Assembly: GCF_030149235.1 (NCBI RefSeq)
Contig: NZ_JASBRW010000058.1
Coordinates: 1 to 47,086, forward strand
Direction: 5' to 3'
From: Maricaulis sp.
GTDB lineage: Bacteria > Pseudomonadota > Alphaproteobacteria > Caulobacterales > Maricaulaceae
Length of the DNA stretch: 47,086 bases
Shown: piece by piece, positions 17,860 to 25,039 of the stretch
How the letters are laid out: each line of letters starts with the position of its first letter
Position numbering within the stretch: position 1 is the first letter of the stretch
The notes under the pieces: generated by a model
The model's database searches: none
What the model was told of the DNA's origin: nothing
Seen by the model: the letters and a program-made list of their open reading frames with translations, nothing else
Translations under genes and position numbers: made by a program

Positions 17860-18510
17860 TCAGCGATGGTCCGTGCCGCGGCCATAGCCCGGGCTGTCGG
17901 CATTGGAGCCGCTGTCGGCATCGGTAATTCCGGAGCGCGACGAACGGCGCGGTCCGCGGCCATTGCCGCCCGGGTCGCCCATGGAGCCGCTATCGCTGTC
18001 GGTATAGCCCGTGCGCCCGCGGCCACGGCCGACTGGGTCGCTCGGATCGCTATCGGTGATGCCGGAGCTGCCGCGGCCATTGCCGACGGCGTCGCTTGGA
18101 TCGCTGTCGGTGATACCGGAGCGTCCACGGCCATTGCCGACGGCGTCGCTCGGATCGCTGTCGGTGATACCGGAGCGTCCACGGCCATTGCCGACGGCGT
18201 CGCTCGGATCGCTGTCGGTGATGCCGGAGCGTCCGCGGCCATTACCCACGGCATCGCTCGGATCACTGTCGGTGATGCCGGAGGCGCCGCCGCGGCCATA
18301 GCCGGCCCGGTCACGGTTGGAACCGCTATCGCTGTCCGTCCGTCCGGTGCGGCCATAACCGACCGAATCGTTCGGGTCGCTGTCGGTGCGACCGGTATAG
18401 TTCTGGGCCTGGGCCCCGCCGGTGACGACACCGGTGGCGCCGGTTGCCAGCGCAGCACCGGCAACGCGGGTCATAAAGGACCGCCGGCTGAGTTTACCTT
18501 TTTTGGCCAT
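17860..18510 (-). CDS. Tat-exported repeat protein (paralog B)
   Basis: A 216-residue protein related to its neighbours on both sides. It starts MAKKGKLSRRSFMTRVAG with a twin-arginine motif, followed by a hydrophobic region ending GGAQAQN, a likely signal peptidase I site (AQA). There is no lipobox cysteine, so it should be released in soluble form. The mature part has about nine imperfect repeats, the central ones TDSDPSDAVGNGRGRSGI (18 residues), a mixture of Asp-rich and Gly-Arg-rich segments. No known domain is recognised; calcium binding through DxDxxD loops is a guess. AGGAG precedes the ATG at 18510. Paralog C lies 110 bases upstream and A 92 bases downstream. Confidence 0.8.
   Translation of the reverse strand: MAKKGKLSRRSFMTRVAGAALATGATGVVTGGAQAQNYTGRTDSDPNDSVGYGRTGRTDSDSGSNRDRAGYGRGGASGITDSDPSDAVGNGRGRSGITDSDPSDAVGNGRGRSGITDSDPSDAVGNGRGRSGITDSDPSDAVGNGRGSSGITDSDPSDPVGRGRGRTGYTDSDSGSMGDPGGNGRGPRRSSRSGITDADSGSNADSPGYGRGTDHR
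18037..18306 (-). repeat. Five 54-bp tandem coding repeats in paralog B
   Basis: Units begin at about 18037, 18091, 18145, 18199 and 18253, each exactly 54 bases (18 codons). The units at 18091, 18145 and 18199 differ from one another by only a few bases, which points to recent duplication. Copy number may vary between strains. Confidence 0.88.
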
Positions 18511-18620
18511 TCTAATGCTCCTGTCGATATGTCCCGGGCCTGTCCCCACAGTCCCGTCCTGTCCTCGCATGGATTGGAAAAGCGCCGCCGGTTGTGCTGA
18601 CCCGCGAGCGCGTGCGTTCC

Positions 18621-18962
18621 TTAAAGGCTCGGTCCGCGACCGCGACCGGCTGTGTCGGTGCAGCCGGAGTCATCACTGTCCGTGTAACCGGTATTGCCGC
18701 GGCCATAGCCGGGGCTGTCCGAGCAGCGACCACTATCGCTGTCGGTTGTGCCGGTCGCCCGGGTGCCGTGATTGGCATAGTCATTCGGATCGCTGTCGGT
18801 GATGCCCGTGCGGGCCATGCCCGCAGTATCTGCCGGATCCGCGTCTGATGACCGCTGCAGGGCGGCTGCCCCAGCGACGGCTGCAACAGCGCCGGTCGCA
18901 ATCGTACCACCGGCCACGCGGGCCAGGAACGAACGCCGGCTCAGCTTGCCTTTTTTCGCCAC
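18621..18962 (-). CDS. Tat-exported repeat protein (paralog C, shortest)
   Basis: A 113-residue protein, first of the three paralogs in transcription order. It starts at a GTG (18962-18960) with GGGGAG seven bases upstream and reads MAKKGKLSRRSFLARVAGG, the same twin-arginine N-terminus as A and B. The hydrophobic region ends near AGAAALQ, giving a possible signal peptidase I site. The mature part has five degenerate repeats of the TDSDPND / GYGRG kind and two cysteines (GRCSDS, SGCTDT) that A and B lack in their repeats, so a disulfide is possible. Function unknown. Upstream is a divergent AT-rich region shared with ruvC. Confidence 0.75.
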   Translation of the reverse strand: MAKKGKLSRRSFLARVAGGTIATGAVAAVAGAAALQRSSDADPADTAGMARTGITDSDPNDYANHGTRATGTTDSDSGRCSDSPGYGRGNTGYTDSDDSGCTDTAGRGRGPSL

Positions 18963-19263
18963 GATATTTCTCCCCGATCCGCTGCGCCGGAGGACACTCC
19001 TGAACGCAACGTAATATCCTTGAATACTCTATGCGCATGCCGTGAGAGGAGCAAATCAAAGGTTTGAAAAAAATACTCAATTTAAACAATGGGAAGGCCA
19101 CAATATTGCGATTGATAATCAGAAAAAATGAAAACCATTCGCATTTAGGCGTCCAGATGAGATGCAGCGTCTGGTCTTTCATCGAAACCGCAGCAAAAAG
19201 CCGCCGTTCACGACTTGTTCTCAATTGCGGCGCAGTGTTTACTCCGCGATGGAGGGCGACAGC
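18963..19263. other. Divergent, AT-rich intergenic region between paralog C and ruvC
   Basis: This 301-base region contains a stretch (about 19011-19150) far richer in A and T than the rest of the window, with A6-7 and T-rich tracts. It probably holds promoters for the repeat-protein genes (minus) and ruvCAB (plus). On the minus strand TTGCTC and TAGAGT are spaced 17 bases apart, a weak sigma-70-like pair. A plus-strand frame through it (19064-19327) does not look like a gene. Confidence 0.5.
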
Positions 19264-19764
19264 ATGCACAATAGGATTCGCGTTATCGGGATCGACCCGG
19301 GATTGCGCCGCATGGGCTGGGGCGTAATCGAGGTTGAGGGCAATCGCCTGTCCGCCGTCGCCCATGGCACCGTGACGCCCCCGACCCAGGCTGCGTTGTC
19401 AGACCGCTTGCAGCACCTGTTCGAGGAGCTGGGGGAGATTGTCGAACGCTTTCAGCCGGACGAAGCCTCGATCGAGGAAGCCTTCATGGCCAATAATGCC
19501 TCGTCGGCGATGAAACTCGGGCACGCCCGGGCCGCTGCCATGCTGGCTCCGGCATCACGCGGTATCGCTGTCAGCGAATATGCCGCCCGGCTGGTGAAAA
19601 AGACTGTGGTCGGCACCGGCGCAGCCGATAAGAATCAGATCGCGGCTATGATCGCCGTGCTGCTGCCGGGCACCAAGGCAGAGGCCGATGCAGCGGATGC
19701 TCTCGCCATTGCCGTCTGCCATGCGCATCATCGCAAAGCGCAAGCGATCGGGAGTGCAGCATGA
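19264..19764 (+). CDS. ruvC: Holliday junction endonuclease RuvC
   Basis: Cuts Holliday junctions during recombination repair, working with RuvAB. The protein is 166 residues (E. coli 173). The four acidic catalytic residues are visible: Asp11 (GIDPGLRRMGWG), Glu71 (SIEEAF), Asp142 and Asp145 (EADAADALAIA), with the same spacing as in E. coli. I chose the ATG at 19264 because GGAGGG lies about seven bases upstream and the protein then begins as in relatives; the frame is open further upstream. Its stop overlaps the ruvA start (ATGA). Confidence 0.95.
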   Translation: MHNRIRVIGIDPGLRRMGWGVIEVEGNRLSAVAHGTVTPPTQAALSDRLQHLFEELGEIVERFQPDEASIEEAFMANNASSAMKLGHARAAAMLAPASRGIAVSEYAARLVKKTVVGTGAADKNQIAAMIAVLLPGTKAEADAADALAIAVCHAHHRKAQAIGSAA

Positions 19765-20399
19765 TCGGAATGCTCAAAGGTGTGGTCGAGGCCGCGGGCA
19801 GCGACGAGGCGGTGATCGACGTCAATGGTGTGGGCTATCTCGTCAGCGCCGGTAGCCGGACCCTGGCCCGGCTCGAGCCGGGTGCCGAGGTGAAGCTGCA
19901 TATCGAGACCTATGTCCGCGAGGATGCGTTCAAGCTGTTCGGTTTTCTCGATGAAACTGACCGGGCCTGGTTTGTCCACTTACAGGGCGTGCAGGGCGTG
20001 GGCGCCAAGGCGGCCTTTGCCATTCTCGACGCCGTCCCCGTCTCCGAGATCGCCAATGCCGTGGCGCTGGGGGACAAGTCCACCTTTGCCCGGGCCAAGG
20101 GTGTCGGGCCCAAGCTCGCGGGTCGAATCGCCAGCGAATTGAAGGACAAGCCGCCACCATCCGGCCGCTCCCTGTCGATCGGACTGGCGGCCCATGCAAG
20201 TGTCGATGCGTCATCGACTTCCCCGACTGCCAGCGATGCCGGCGCCAGCGAGCGCGAGGATGCGGTCTCGGCGCTGCTCAATCTGGGCTACCAGGAAAGC
20301 ACAGCGCGCCAGGCCGTTGCACAGGTACTGCGCGATCAGAGCGAGGACGCGGCCCTGGGTGACGTGATTCGTCTTGCCTTGAAGGAGCTGGCGCCGTGA
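19761..20399 (+). CDS. ruvA: Holliday junction branch migration protein RuvA
   Basis: A 212-residue DNA-binding subunit that holds the four-way junction and loads RuvB. It begins [20 protein letters not shown], then [13 protein letters not shown] and the helix-hairpin-helix segments [17 protein letters not shown] and [17 protein letters not shown] variable Pro/Ser-rich linker (about 145-165) leads to the C-terminal domain III ([17 protein letters not shown]) that contacts RuvB. The start overlaps ruvC and the stop overlaps ruvB (GTGA at 20396), so the three are one translationally coupled unit. Confidence 0.95.
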   Translation: MIGMLKGVVEAAGSDEAVIDVNGVGYLVSAGSRTLARLEPGAEVKLHIETYVREDAFKLFGFLDETDRAWFVHLQGVQGVGAKAAFAILDAVPVSEIANAVALGDKSTFARAKGVGPKLAGRIASELKDKPPPSGRSLSIGLAAHASVDASSTSPTASDAGASEREDAVSALLNLGYQESTARQAVAQVLRDQSEDAALGDVIRLALKELAP

Positions 20400-21433
20400 G
20401 CGACGCACCCGATCGCCTTATCGACCAGGACGCCCAGCCCGGGGATCACCGGGACAAGGCCATGCGTCCTCTCGCCTTCGACGATTTCGTCGGTCAGAAA
20501 TCCGCCATTGCCAATCTCCAGGTCTTTGTCGACGCCGCCCGCCGGCGTGAGGAGGCGCTGGACCATGTCCTGCTGTCCGGACCGCCCGGTCTCGGCAAGA
20601 CAACCCTGGCACAGATCGTCGCCCGCGAGCTCGGCGTCGGGTTTCGCGCCACCTCCGGACCGGTGATTGCCAAGGCCGGTGATCTTGCCGCCATCCTGAC
20701 CAATCTGGAGCCGCGCGATGTGCTCTTTATTGACGAGATCCACCGTCTCTCGCCGGCGGTCGAGGAAGTGCTCTATCCGGCGATGGAGGATTTCTGTCTC
20801 GACCTGGTGATCGGTGAGGGCCCCGCCGCCCGGACGGTCCGCATTGATCTGCCGCCCTTTACCCTGGTCGGGGCGACGACGCGGGCGGGTCTGCTGGCGA
20901 CGCCCTTGCGGGACCGTTTCGGTGTTCCGGTACGGTTGGAATTCTATACCGCGGCGGAGCTCGGTTCGATCGTCCGGCGCAATGCGGCCAAGTTCGGCAT
21001 CGCCGCCAGCGAGGATGGCGCCGAGGAGATCGCCCGCCGTGCCCGCGGCACGCCTCGCGTGGCCGGCCGCTTGCTGCGCCGCGTGCGCGATTTCGCCGAG
21101 GCTGAAGCAGCAAGCGAGATCAGCGCGGCTGTGGCCGACCGGGCGCTGGCGCGGCTCGAGGTCGACAAGATCGGTCTGGACAGTCTCGACCGGCGCTATC
21201 TCAAAGCCCTGATCGAGACCTTTGGTGGAGGCCCGGTGGGCGTGGAAACCTTGGCGGCGGCCCTGGCCGAGGCTCGTGATGCACTCGAGGATGTGGTCGA
21301 GCCCTTCCTGATCCAGCAGGGTTTCATCCAGCGCACGCCGCGCGGCCGGGCGGCAACGGCAAGGGCGTTCGAGCATCTGGGACTGACCCCGCCACAAACC
21401 CAGCCGGGTGCCCCGGGCGGTTTGTTCGACTAG
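20396..21433 (+). CDS. ruvB: Holliday junction ATP-dependent helicase RuvB
   Basis: AAA+ motor that drives branch migration on RuvA-bound junctions. The protein is 345 residues. Motifs are [12 protein letters not shown], Walker [10 protein letters not shown], Walker [10 protein letters not shown], sensor 1 GATTRAG, the arginine-finger region TPLRDRFG, and the C-terminal winged helix ending [12 protein letters not shown]. It starts with GTG overlapping the ruvA stop. No terminator is visible after it; a small pseudogene-like remnant on the other strand fills part of the gap before ybgC. Confidence 0.96.
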   Translation: MSDAPDRLIDQDAQPGDHRDKAMRPLAFDDFVGQKSAIANLQVFVDAARRREEALDHVLLSGPPGLGKTTLAQIVARELGVGFRATSGPVIAKAGDLAAILTNLEPRDVLFIDEIHRLSPAVEEVLYPAMEDFCLDLVIGEGPAARTVRIDLPPFTLVGATTRAGLLATPLRDRFGVPVRLEFYTAAELGSIVRRNAAKFGIAASEDGAEEIARRARGTPRVAGRLLRRVRDFAEAEAASEISAAVADRALARLEVDKIGLDSLDRRYLKALIETFGGGPVGVETLAAALAEARDALEDVVEPFLIQQGFIQRTPRGRAATARAFEHLGLTPPQTQPGAPGGLFD

Positions 21434-21526
21434 TTAGCCGGCCTGACTGGACTTAGCCCCGCCCAAGGCGCCATTGATCATCTGCAGCAGCTCGCCGCGG
21501 GAGGCCGGCTTGCCCTGAACGAACGA
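21434..21526 (-). pseudogene. Possible remnant of a response-regulator receiver domain (C-terminal end)
   Basis: On the minus strand a frame without a start reads SFVQGKPASRGELLQMINGA and then LGGAKSSQAG before TAA at 21436-21434. A TGA lies immediately upstream of the Ser. The order Lys-Pro, then ELLQMINGALGG, is what the last helix of CheY-like receiver domains looks like (conserved KP followed by an L..I helix). I infer the tail of a lost receiver or hybrid-kinase gene, eroded after rearrangement between ruvB and ybgC. The stretch is short, so chance resemblance is possible. Confidence 0.35.
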
Positions 21527-21590
21527 TCAGTCTTGATTGCGCATCTCTGGACGCCAATTGAACAAATACAGGATGAAATAAGGTTTTGAG

Positions 21591-22061
21591 ATGAGCGTTG
21601 ATAGCAGGCTGAGCCCCACGACCGGTTTTTTTGGTGAGGATATGATCCATCGTCTCCCGGTGCGGGTTTATTACGAGGACACGGATTTTTCCGGCATTGT
21701 CTATCATGCCCGTTACCTTCATTTCTTTGAGCGCGGCCGCACCGACAGTCTGCGTTGCCTGGATATTCACCACTCCGAACTGGCCGCGGCGGAGGACCCG
21801 CTGGCCTTCGCGGTGCGGCGCATGAATATCGATTTCGTAATGGCCGCGCGGGTTGATGATGCGCTCGTGGTCGAGACGCTCTACCGGCCCTCGAAGGGCG
21901 CGCGTCTGATGATCGAGCAAAGGCTGCTGCGCGGCGAAGAGCTGATCGCGACGGCCGATGTCCAGGCCGTCTGCATCTCGCCGGAAGGGCGCGCCAAACG
22001 GCCGCCCAAAGAGGTGGCGGCGAAATGGGCACCGGTCGTGCTGGCCCTCGACTCGGCCTGA
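21591..22061 (+). CDS. ybgC: YbgC-type acyl-CoA thioesterase of the Tol-Pal cluster
   Basis: A 156-residue hotdog-fold thioesterase. The family signature is VYYEDTDFSGIVYHARYLHFFERGRTD, including the catalytic Asp. YbgC proteins hydrolyse acyl-CoA esters and usually sit at the head of tol-pal operons, as here. Start choice is uncertain: ATG 21591 has AAGG eight bases upstream and gives an N-terminal extension of 17 residues; ATG 21642 (MIHRLPVRVYYED) has GAGG very close and gives about the E. coli length. An unrelated gene separates it from tolQ. Confidence 0.88.
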   Translation: MSVDSRLSPTTGFFGEDMIHRLPVRVYYEDTDFSGIVYHARYLHFFERGRTDSLRCLDIHHSELAAAEDPLAFAVRRMNIDFVMAARVDDALVVETLYRPSKGARLMIEQRLLRGEELIATADVQAVCISPEGRAKRPPKEVAAKWAPVVLALDSA

Positions 22062-22135
22062 ATTATGGTTAATCTTCCGGACTGATAGGTATCGCTTTCC
22101 GGTAGTTTGGTGCATCAGCGCCGGGGGCCGCCGGA

Positions 22136-22828
22136 ATGCTCGCTGTGCGGGAGGCGGGTGTGGACGATCATAATGCACAGGCGCTGCGTGAGCGGCGGCC
22201 TGCGTCGTCAAAGGCGTTTTACCCTCCGAATTTCAGGTTCGAGGTCATCCGCAGTTTTGAGGATGACGGGCGCCTTTTCATGCATGTGGCGCAAAATCCC
22301 GATGGTCAGGAAAACTGGGTCACGATGAGCCTGATCGATGTCGGTGCTGAAGGCGCTGGTGTCCTGCATCAGGTGACGACACCGGTCCGCGTAACCGGTA
22401 ACCCCGATCACACCATGGTGGGTGGACCGCGCCTGATCACCGAGAGCGCGGCCAGAACGGCGACCAAGGCGGCTGTTCGCGAATTTGTCGATACGATACT
22501 GGTTCGTGGCGAGACCGACCGGTTCGACGAGCGGGTCGATATGATCCGTTTCCGCTCCCATAATCCGCGTATCCCCGGCGGCGGTGCAAGCTTGCGTCGC
22601 CTTATCGAGGCCGAGCAGGCTTGCGCGGAGCCGCTGCGCTATCTCAAGGTCCATGACATTGTCGGCTGTGCCAATTACGCAGCGGCTTTCTCGACCATCG
22701 AGTTTCGCGGGCGCCGATATGAGGCCTGTGACCTGTTCCGGGTCGATGACGGGCGGATTGCCGAGCACTGGGATATTGCCGAGGCCAGCGATGAGCGGCT
22801 GATGGCGAGCAATGACAGGGCGATCTAG
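22136..22828 (+). CDS. NTF2/SnoaL-like protein with probable domain duplication
   Basis: A 230-residue protein with no signal peptide. The C-terminal half (about 115-225) is a SnoaL/NTF2-like domain ending YEACDLFRVDDGRIAEHWDI, a pattern common in that fold (DLFRxxxGKIxEHWD). The N-terminal half seems a degenerate copy, with NWVTMSLIDVGAEG and a HTMVGGPRLI segment where such domains usually carry NxMFxG. The fold forms small ligand-binding cones used by isomerases and dehydratases; the role here is unknown. It interrupts the usual ybgC-tolQ neighbourhood. The ribosome binding site is weak (CCGGA). Confidence 0.65.
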   Translation: MLAVREAGVDDHNAQALRERRPASSKAFYPPNFRFEVIRSFEDDGRLFMHVAQNPDGQENWVTMSLIDVGAEGAGVLHQVTTPVRVTGNPDHTMVGGPRLITESAARTATKAAVREFVDTILVRGETDRFDERVDMIRFRSHNPRIPGGGASLRRLIEAEQACAEPLRYLKVHDIVGCANYAAAFSTIEFRGRRYEACDLFRVDDGRIAEHWDIAEASDERLMASNDRAI

Positions 22829-22830
22829 GC

Positions 22831-22847
22831 ACAGGGTGGGGCCCTGT
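22831..22847 (+). terminator. Weak hairpin after the NTF2-like gene
   Basis: ACAGGG and CCCTGT pair around TGGGG three bases after the stop, followed by TATTGG and not a T-run. It may reduce read-through into the tol genes. The rest of the 265-base gap to tolQ shows only a small hairpin (CGTCG/CGACG near 23048-23063). Confidence 0.35.
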
Positions 22848-23093
22848 TATTGGCTGTCCCGATGTGACCCGCAAAGCGCGCATCGAGGAAATTGTCTCGC
22901 CGTCTGCGCTAGAGGCCTGCAAGTCATGCCCCCGAGTGTGCTATCACCTCCCGAAATTTGCCGCATTCCTGCGTCATCGGGCGATGTCCGGTCTCCGGGT
23001 TGAAGCATGCCGGTGTGCGGCACGGCAATTGAATGAAGAGAGTTACGTCGCTTATCCGACGCGTTGTGACGGAACGTAGCCGAGGGAAAGTTC

Positions 23094-23762
23094 ATGGAAG
23101 AATCTGTGGTACACGCCGCGCAGGCGGTGGAGGGCTTTAGCTTCTACGACCTGTTCTTGCGGGCCGACTGGGTCGTCAAGGCGGTCATGGGCATTCTGGC
23201 CTTCATGTCGGTCTGGTCCTGGGCCATCGCCGTCGACAAGGCGCTGCAATTCCGGGGACTGCACGGCAAGGCGAAGTCCTTCGAGCGTGAATTCTGGTCC
23301 GGCCGCTCGCTCGATGCGCTGGCCGAGCAATATGCCAAGAATCCGAAAGACCCCTTTACTCGCGTCTTCGCGGCAGCCTTGCGCGAGTGGAAAGGGGCCA
23401 ATCCCGGCGGCCGCGTCGCCAAGGCAGCCAATGCAGAAGCCGGGCGTCAGATGACCGAAAGTGAATCCGGTCTGGGTATCCTCGCCACTATCGGCTCTGC
23501 CGCCCCCTTTGTCGGTCTGTTCGGGACCGTCTGGGGCATCATGAACGCGTTCCGCGCCATCGCTGCCGAGCAGAACACCAATCTCGCCGTTGTGGCCCCA
23601 GGTATCGCCGAGGCCCTGTTTGCCACGGCCCTGGGTCTTCTCGCCGCCATCCCGGCCGTGATCTTCTTCAACGCCCTGTCAGCCAATCTGGGCAAGTATG
23701 GCGCCAAGCTGGACGGTTTCGTCGATGAGCTCTCTGCTCTCGCCGACCGGGAGGCGAAATAA
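23094..23762 (+). CDS. tolQ: Tol-Pal system protein TolQ
   Basis: Inner-membrane proton-channel subunit that, with TolR, energises TolA to keep the outer membrane attached during division. The protein is 222 residues. Three membrane segments are visible at about 28-46, 128-150 and 165-190. The conserved LGILATIGSAAPFVGLFGTVWGI and APGIAEALFATALGLLAAIPAV segments belong to the ExbB/TolQ/MotA family. GAGGGAAAG precedes the ATG at 23094. tolR starts three bases after the stop. Confidence 0.95.
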   Translation: MEESVVHAAQAVEGFSFYDLFLRADWVVKAVMGILAFMSVWSWAIAVDKALQFRGLHGKAKSFEREFWSGRSLDALAEQYAKNPKDPFTRVFAAALREWKGANPGGRVAKAANAEAGRQMTESESGLGILATIGSAAPFVGLFGTVWGIMNAFRAIAAEQNTNLAVVAPGIAEALFATALGLLAAIPAVIFFNALSANLGKYGAKLDGFVDELSALADREAK

Positions 23763-23764
23763 TC

Positions 23765-24199
23765 ATGGGCGCCTCGATCGACAGAGGCGGCAACGGGCGC
23801 GGACGGACGCGCTGGAAGCCCAAGGCGGAGATCAATGTAACGCCCTTTGTGGACGTCATGCTGGTGCTCCTGATCGTCTTCATGGTGACGGCCCCCTTCC
23901 TGACGATCGGCATCCAGGTCGACATGCCGGAAACCGAGGCCCGCAACCTGCCCGCCGCGGAAGAACCGCTCACCGTCACCATCACCGCGGAAGGTCAGAT
24001 CTATTTGCAGGAAACCGAGGTGAATTTTGACGAGCTGGTGCCGCGTCTCGAGGCGATTGCGGAGGCGGGCTATGAGAGCCGGGTCTTCATTCGCTCCGAC
24101 GGCCGGGCAAGCTGGGACCAGATTGCTCCGGTGATGGCCCGGATTTCCGATGCCGGCTTTACCCGCCTGGGTCTGGTGACCGATCCGGTGGATCAGTAG
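23765..24199 (+). CDS. tolR: Tol-Pal system protein TolR
   Basis: A 144-residue partner of TolQ. It has a short cytoplasmic N-terminus, one membrane segment (about residues 27-48) with the protonatable Asp in NVTPFVDVMLVLLIVF, and a periplasmic domain ending in a strand-rich region (VFIRSDGRASWDQIAPV). The conserved Asp shows it is a functional ExbD/TolR-type subunit. Its place between tolQ and tolA identifies it as TolR and not ExbD. Confidence 0.94.
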   Translation: MGASIDRGGNGRGRTRWKPKAEINVTPFVDVMLVLLIVFMVTAPFLTIGIQVDMPETEARNLPAAEEPLTVTITAEGQIYLQETEVNFDELVPRLEAIAEAGYESRVFIRSDGRASWDQIAPVMARISDAGFTRLGLVTDPVDQ

Positions 24200-24208
24200 G
24201 GCGGTACC

Positions 24209-25012
24209 GTGCGCGGCCTGTTTGTCTCTCTCCTGGTTCACGGCGCCGTCATCGGCGCGGGTTTCGTGTACCTGCCTCGCCTTGCCAGCGAGGTGGAAGA
24301 GATCCCCTTCATCCCGATCGAGCTGGTGACGGTCTCCAACACGACCAATATTCGTGCCGCAGCACCCGAGCCGGAAGAGCCGGTCGAGGAAACGCCGCCG
24401 GAAGAGCTCGATCTTGAAGACGAGATCGTCGACCCTGAACCGCTGCCGTCCGAGCCGGAGCCTGAAGTCGAGCCTGAACCGGCGCCGGAACCGTTTGAGG
24501 AAGACCCCGAGCCGGAGCCCGAGCCCGAACCGGCCGAGGAAGAGCCGCCGGCCCCCGAGCCTGAACCCGAGCCTGAGCCGGAGCCGCCGGCCGAGCCTAG
24601 CCTTGCCGATCTGCTCGGTGACCTGGAACGCGAGGTCAATGATGCGCGGGATGAGTCCGGTGCTGTCGACGATGGTACGAGGCGCTCCAGCGCGGGCAAT
24701 GGCGAGGACACGACGGCGACGCTCGAGGCGATCATGACCGAGCATATTCGCCGTTGCTGGCGGATTTCGCTTGATGCCCCCAACCCGGAGGAATTGGCGG
24801 TCCAGGTTGAGCTGAGCCTCAATCGCGACGGGACGCTGGCCGGTGCGCCGCGCCTGTCCGACCCGGGCGTCCGCAATTCGCGCAATCCTTACATGCGCGT
24901 GGCCGCCGAGCGCGCGCTTACGGCGGCGATTGACTGCCAGCCCTATCCGCTACCGCCGGAGGACTATTCCAGCTGGCGTCAAATTACTGCCACGTTCACT
25001 CCGACTTACTAG
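24209..25012 (+). CDS. tolA: TolA-like protein with a Pro/Glu-rich periplasmic linker
   Basis: A 267-residue protein starting at a GTG. It has an N-terminal membrane segment (about 3-20) with the Ser-His pair SLLVHG used by TolA/TonB to couple to TolQR. The middle (about 52-130) is almost entirely Pro and Glu (repeated EPEPEP), and the C-terminal domain (about 165-267) has IRRCWRI, VQVELSLNRDG and the DCQPYPLPPEDY segment, as in TolA/TonB C-domains. E. coli TolA has a long Ala/Lys-rich helix instead of the PE linker; a stiff acidic linker of this kind is more like TonB. Position between tolR and tolB supports TolA. Confidence 0.88.
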   Translation: MRGLFVSLLVHGAVIGAGFVYLPRLASEVEEIPFIPIELVTVSNTTNIRAAAPEPEEPVEETPPEELDLEDEIVDPEPLPSEPEPEVEPEPAPEPFEEDPEPEPEPEPAEEEPPAPEPEPEPEPEPPAEPSLADLLGDLEREVNDARDESGAVDDGTRRSSAGNGEDTTATLEAIMTEHIRRCWRISLDAPNPEELAVQVELSLNRDGTLAGAPRLSDPGVRNSRNPYMRVAAERALTAAIDCQPYPLPPEDYSSWRQITATFTPTY

Positions 25013-25039
25013 CGCCCAAACGATCCGATTCCGGAGCCC

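Noticed and set aside
17103..18306. CRISPR array or RTX toxin from the regular repeats
   Set aside because: The repeats are contiguous coding units with no spacers, and the GGxGxDxxx nonapeptide of RTX proteins is not present.
17857..18600. Long frames through the repeat genes on the plus strand and in other frames
   Set aside because: GC-rich tandem repeats keep all frames open. Only the minus-strand frames with Tat signals, good ribosome binding sites and clear starts are credible.
19064..19327. Plus-strand frame in the AT-rich region before ruvC
   Set aside because: Lys/Asn-rich start with no ribosome binding site and later overlap with ruvC in another frame.
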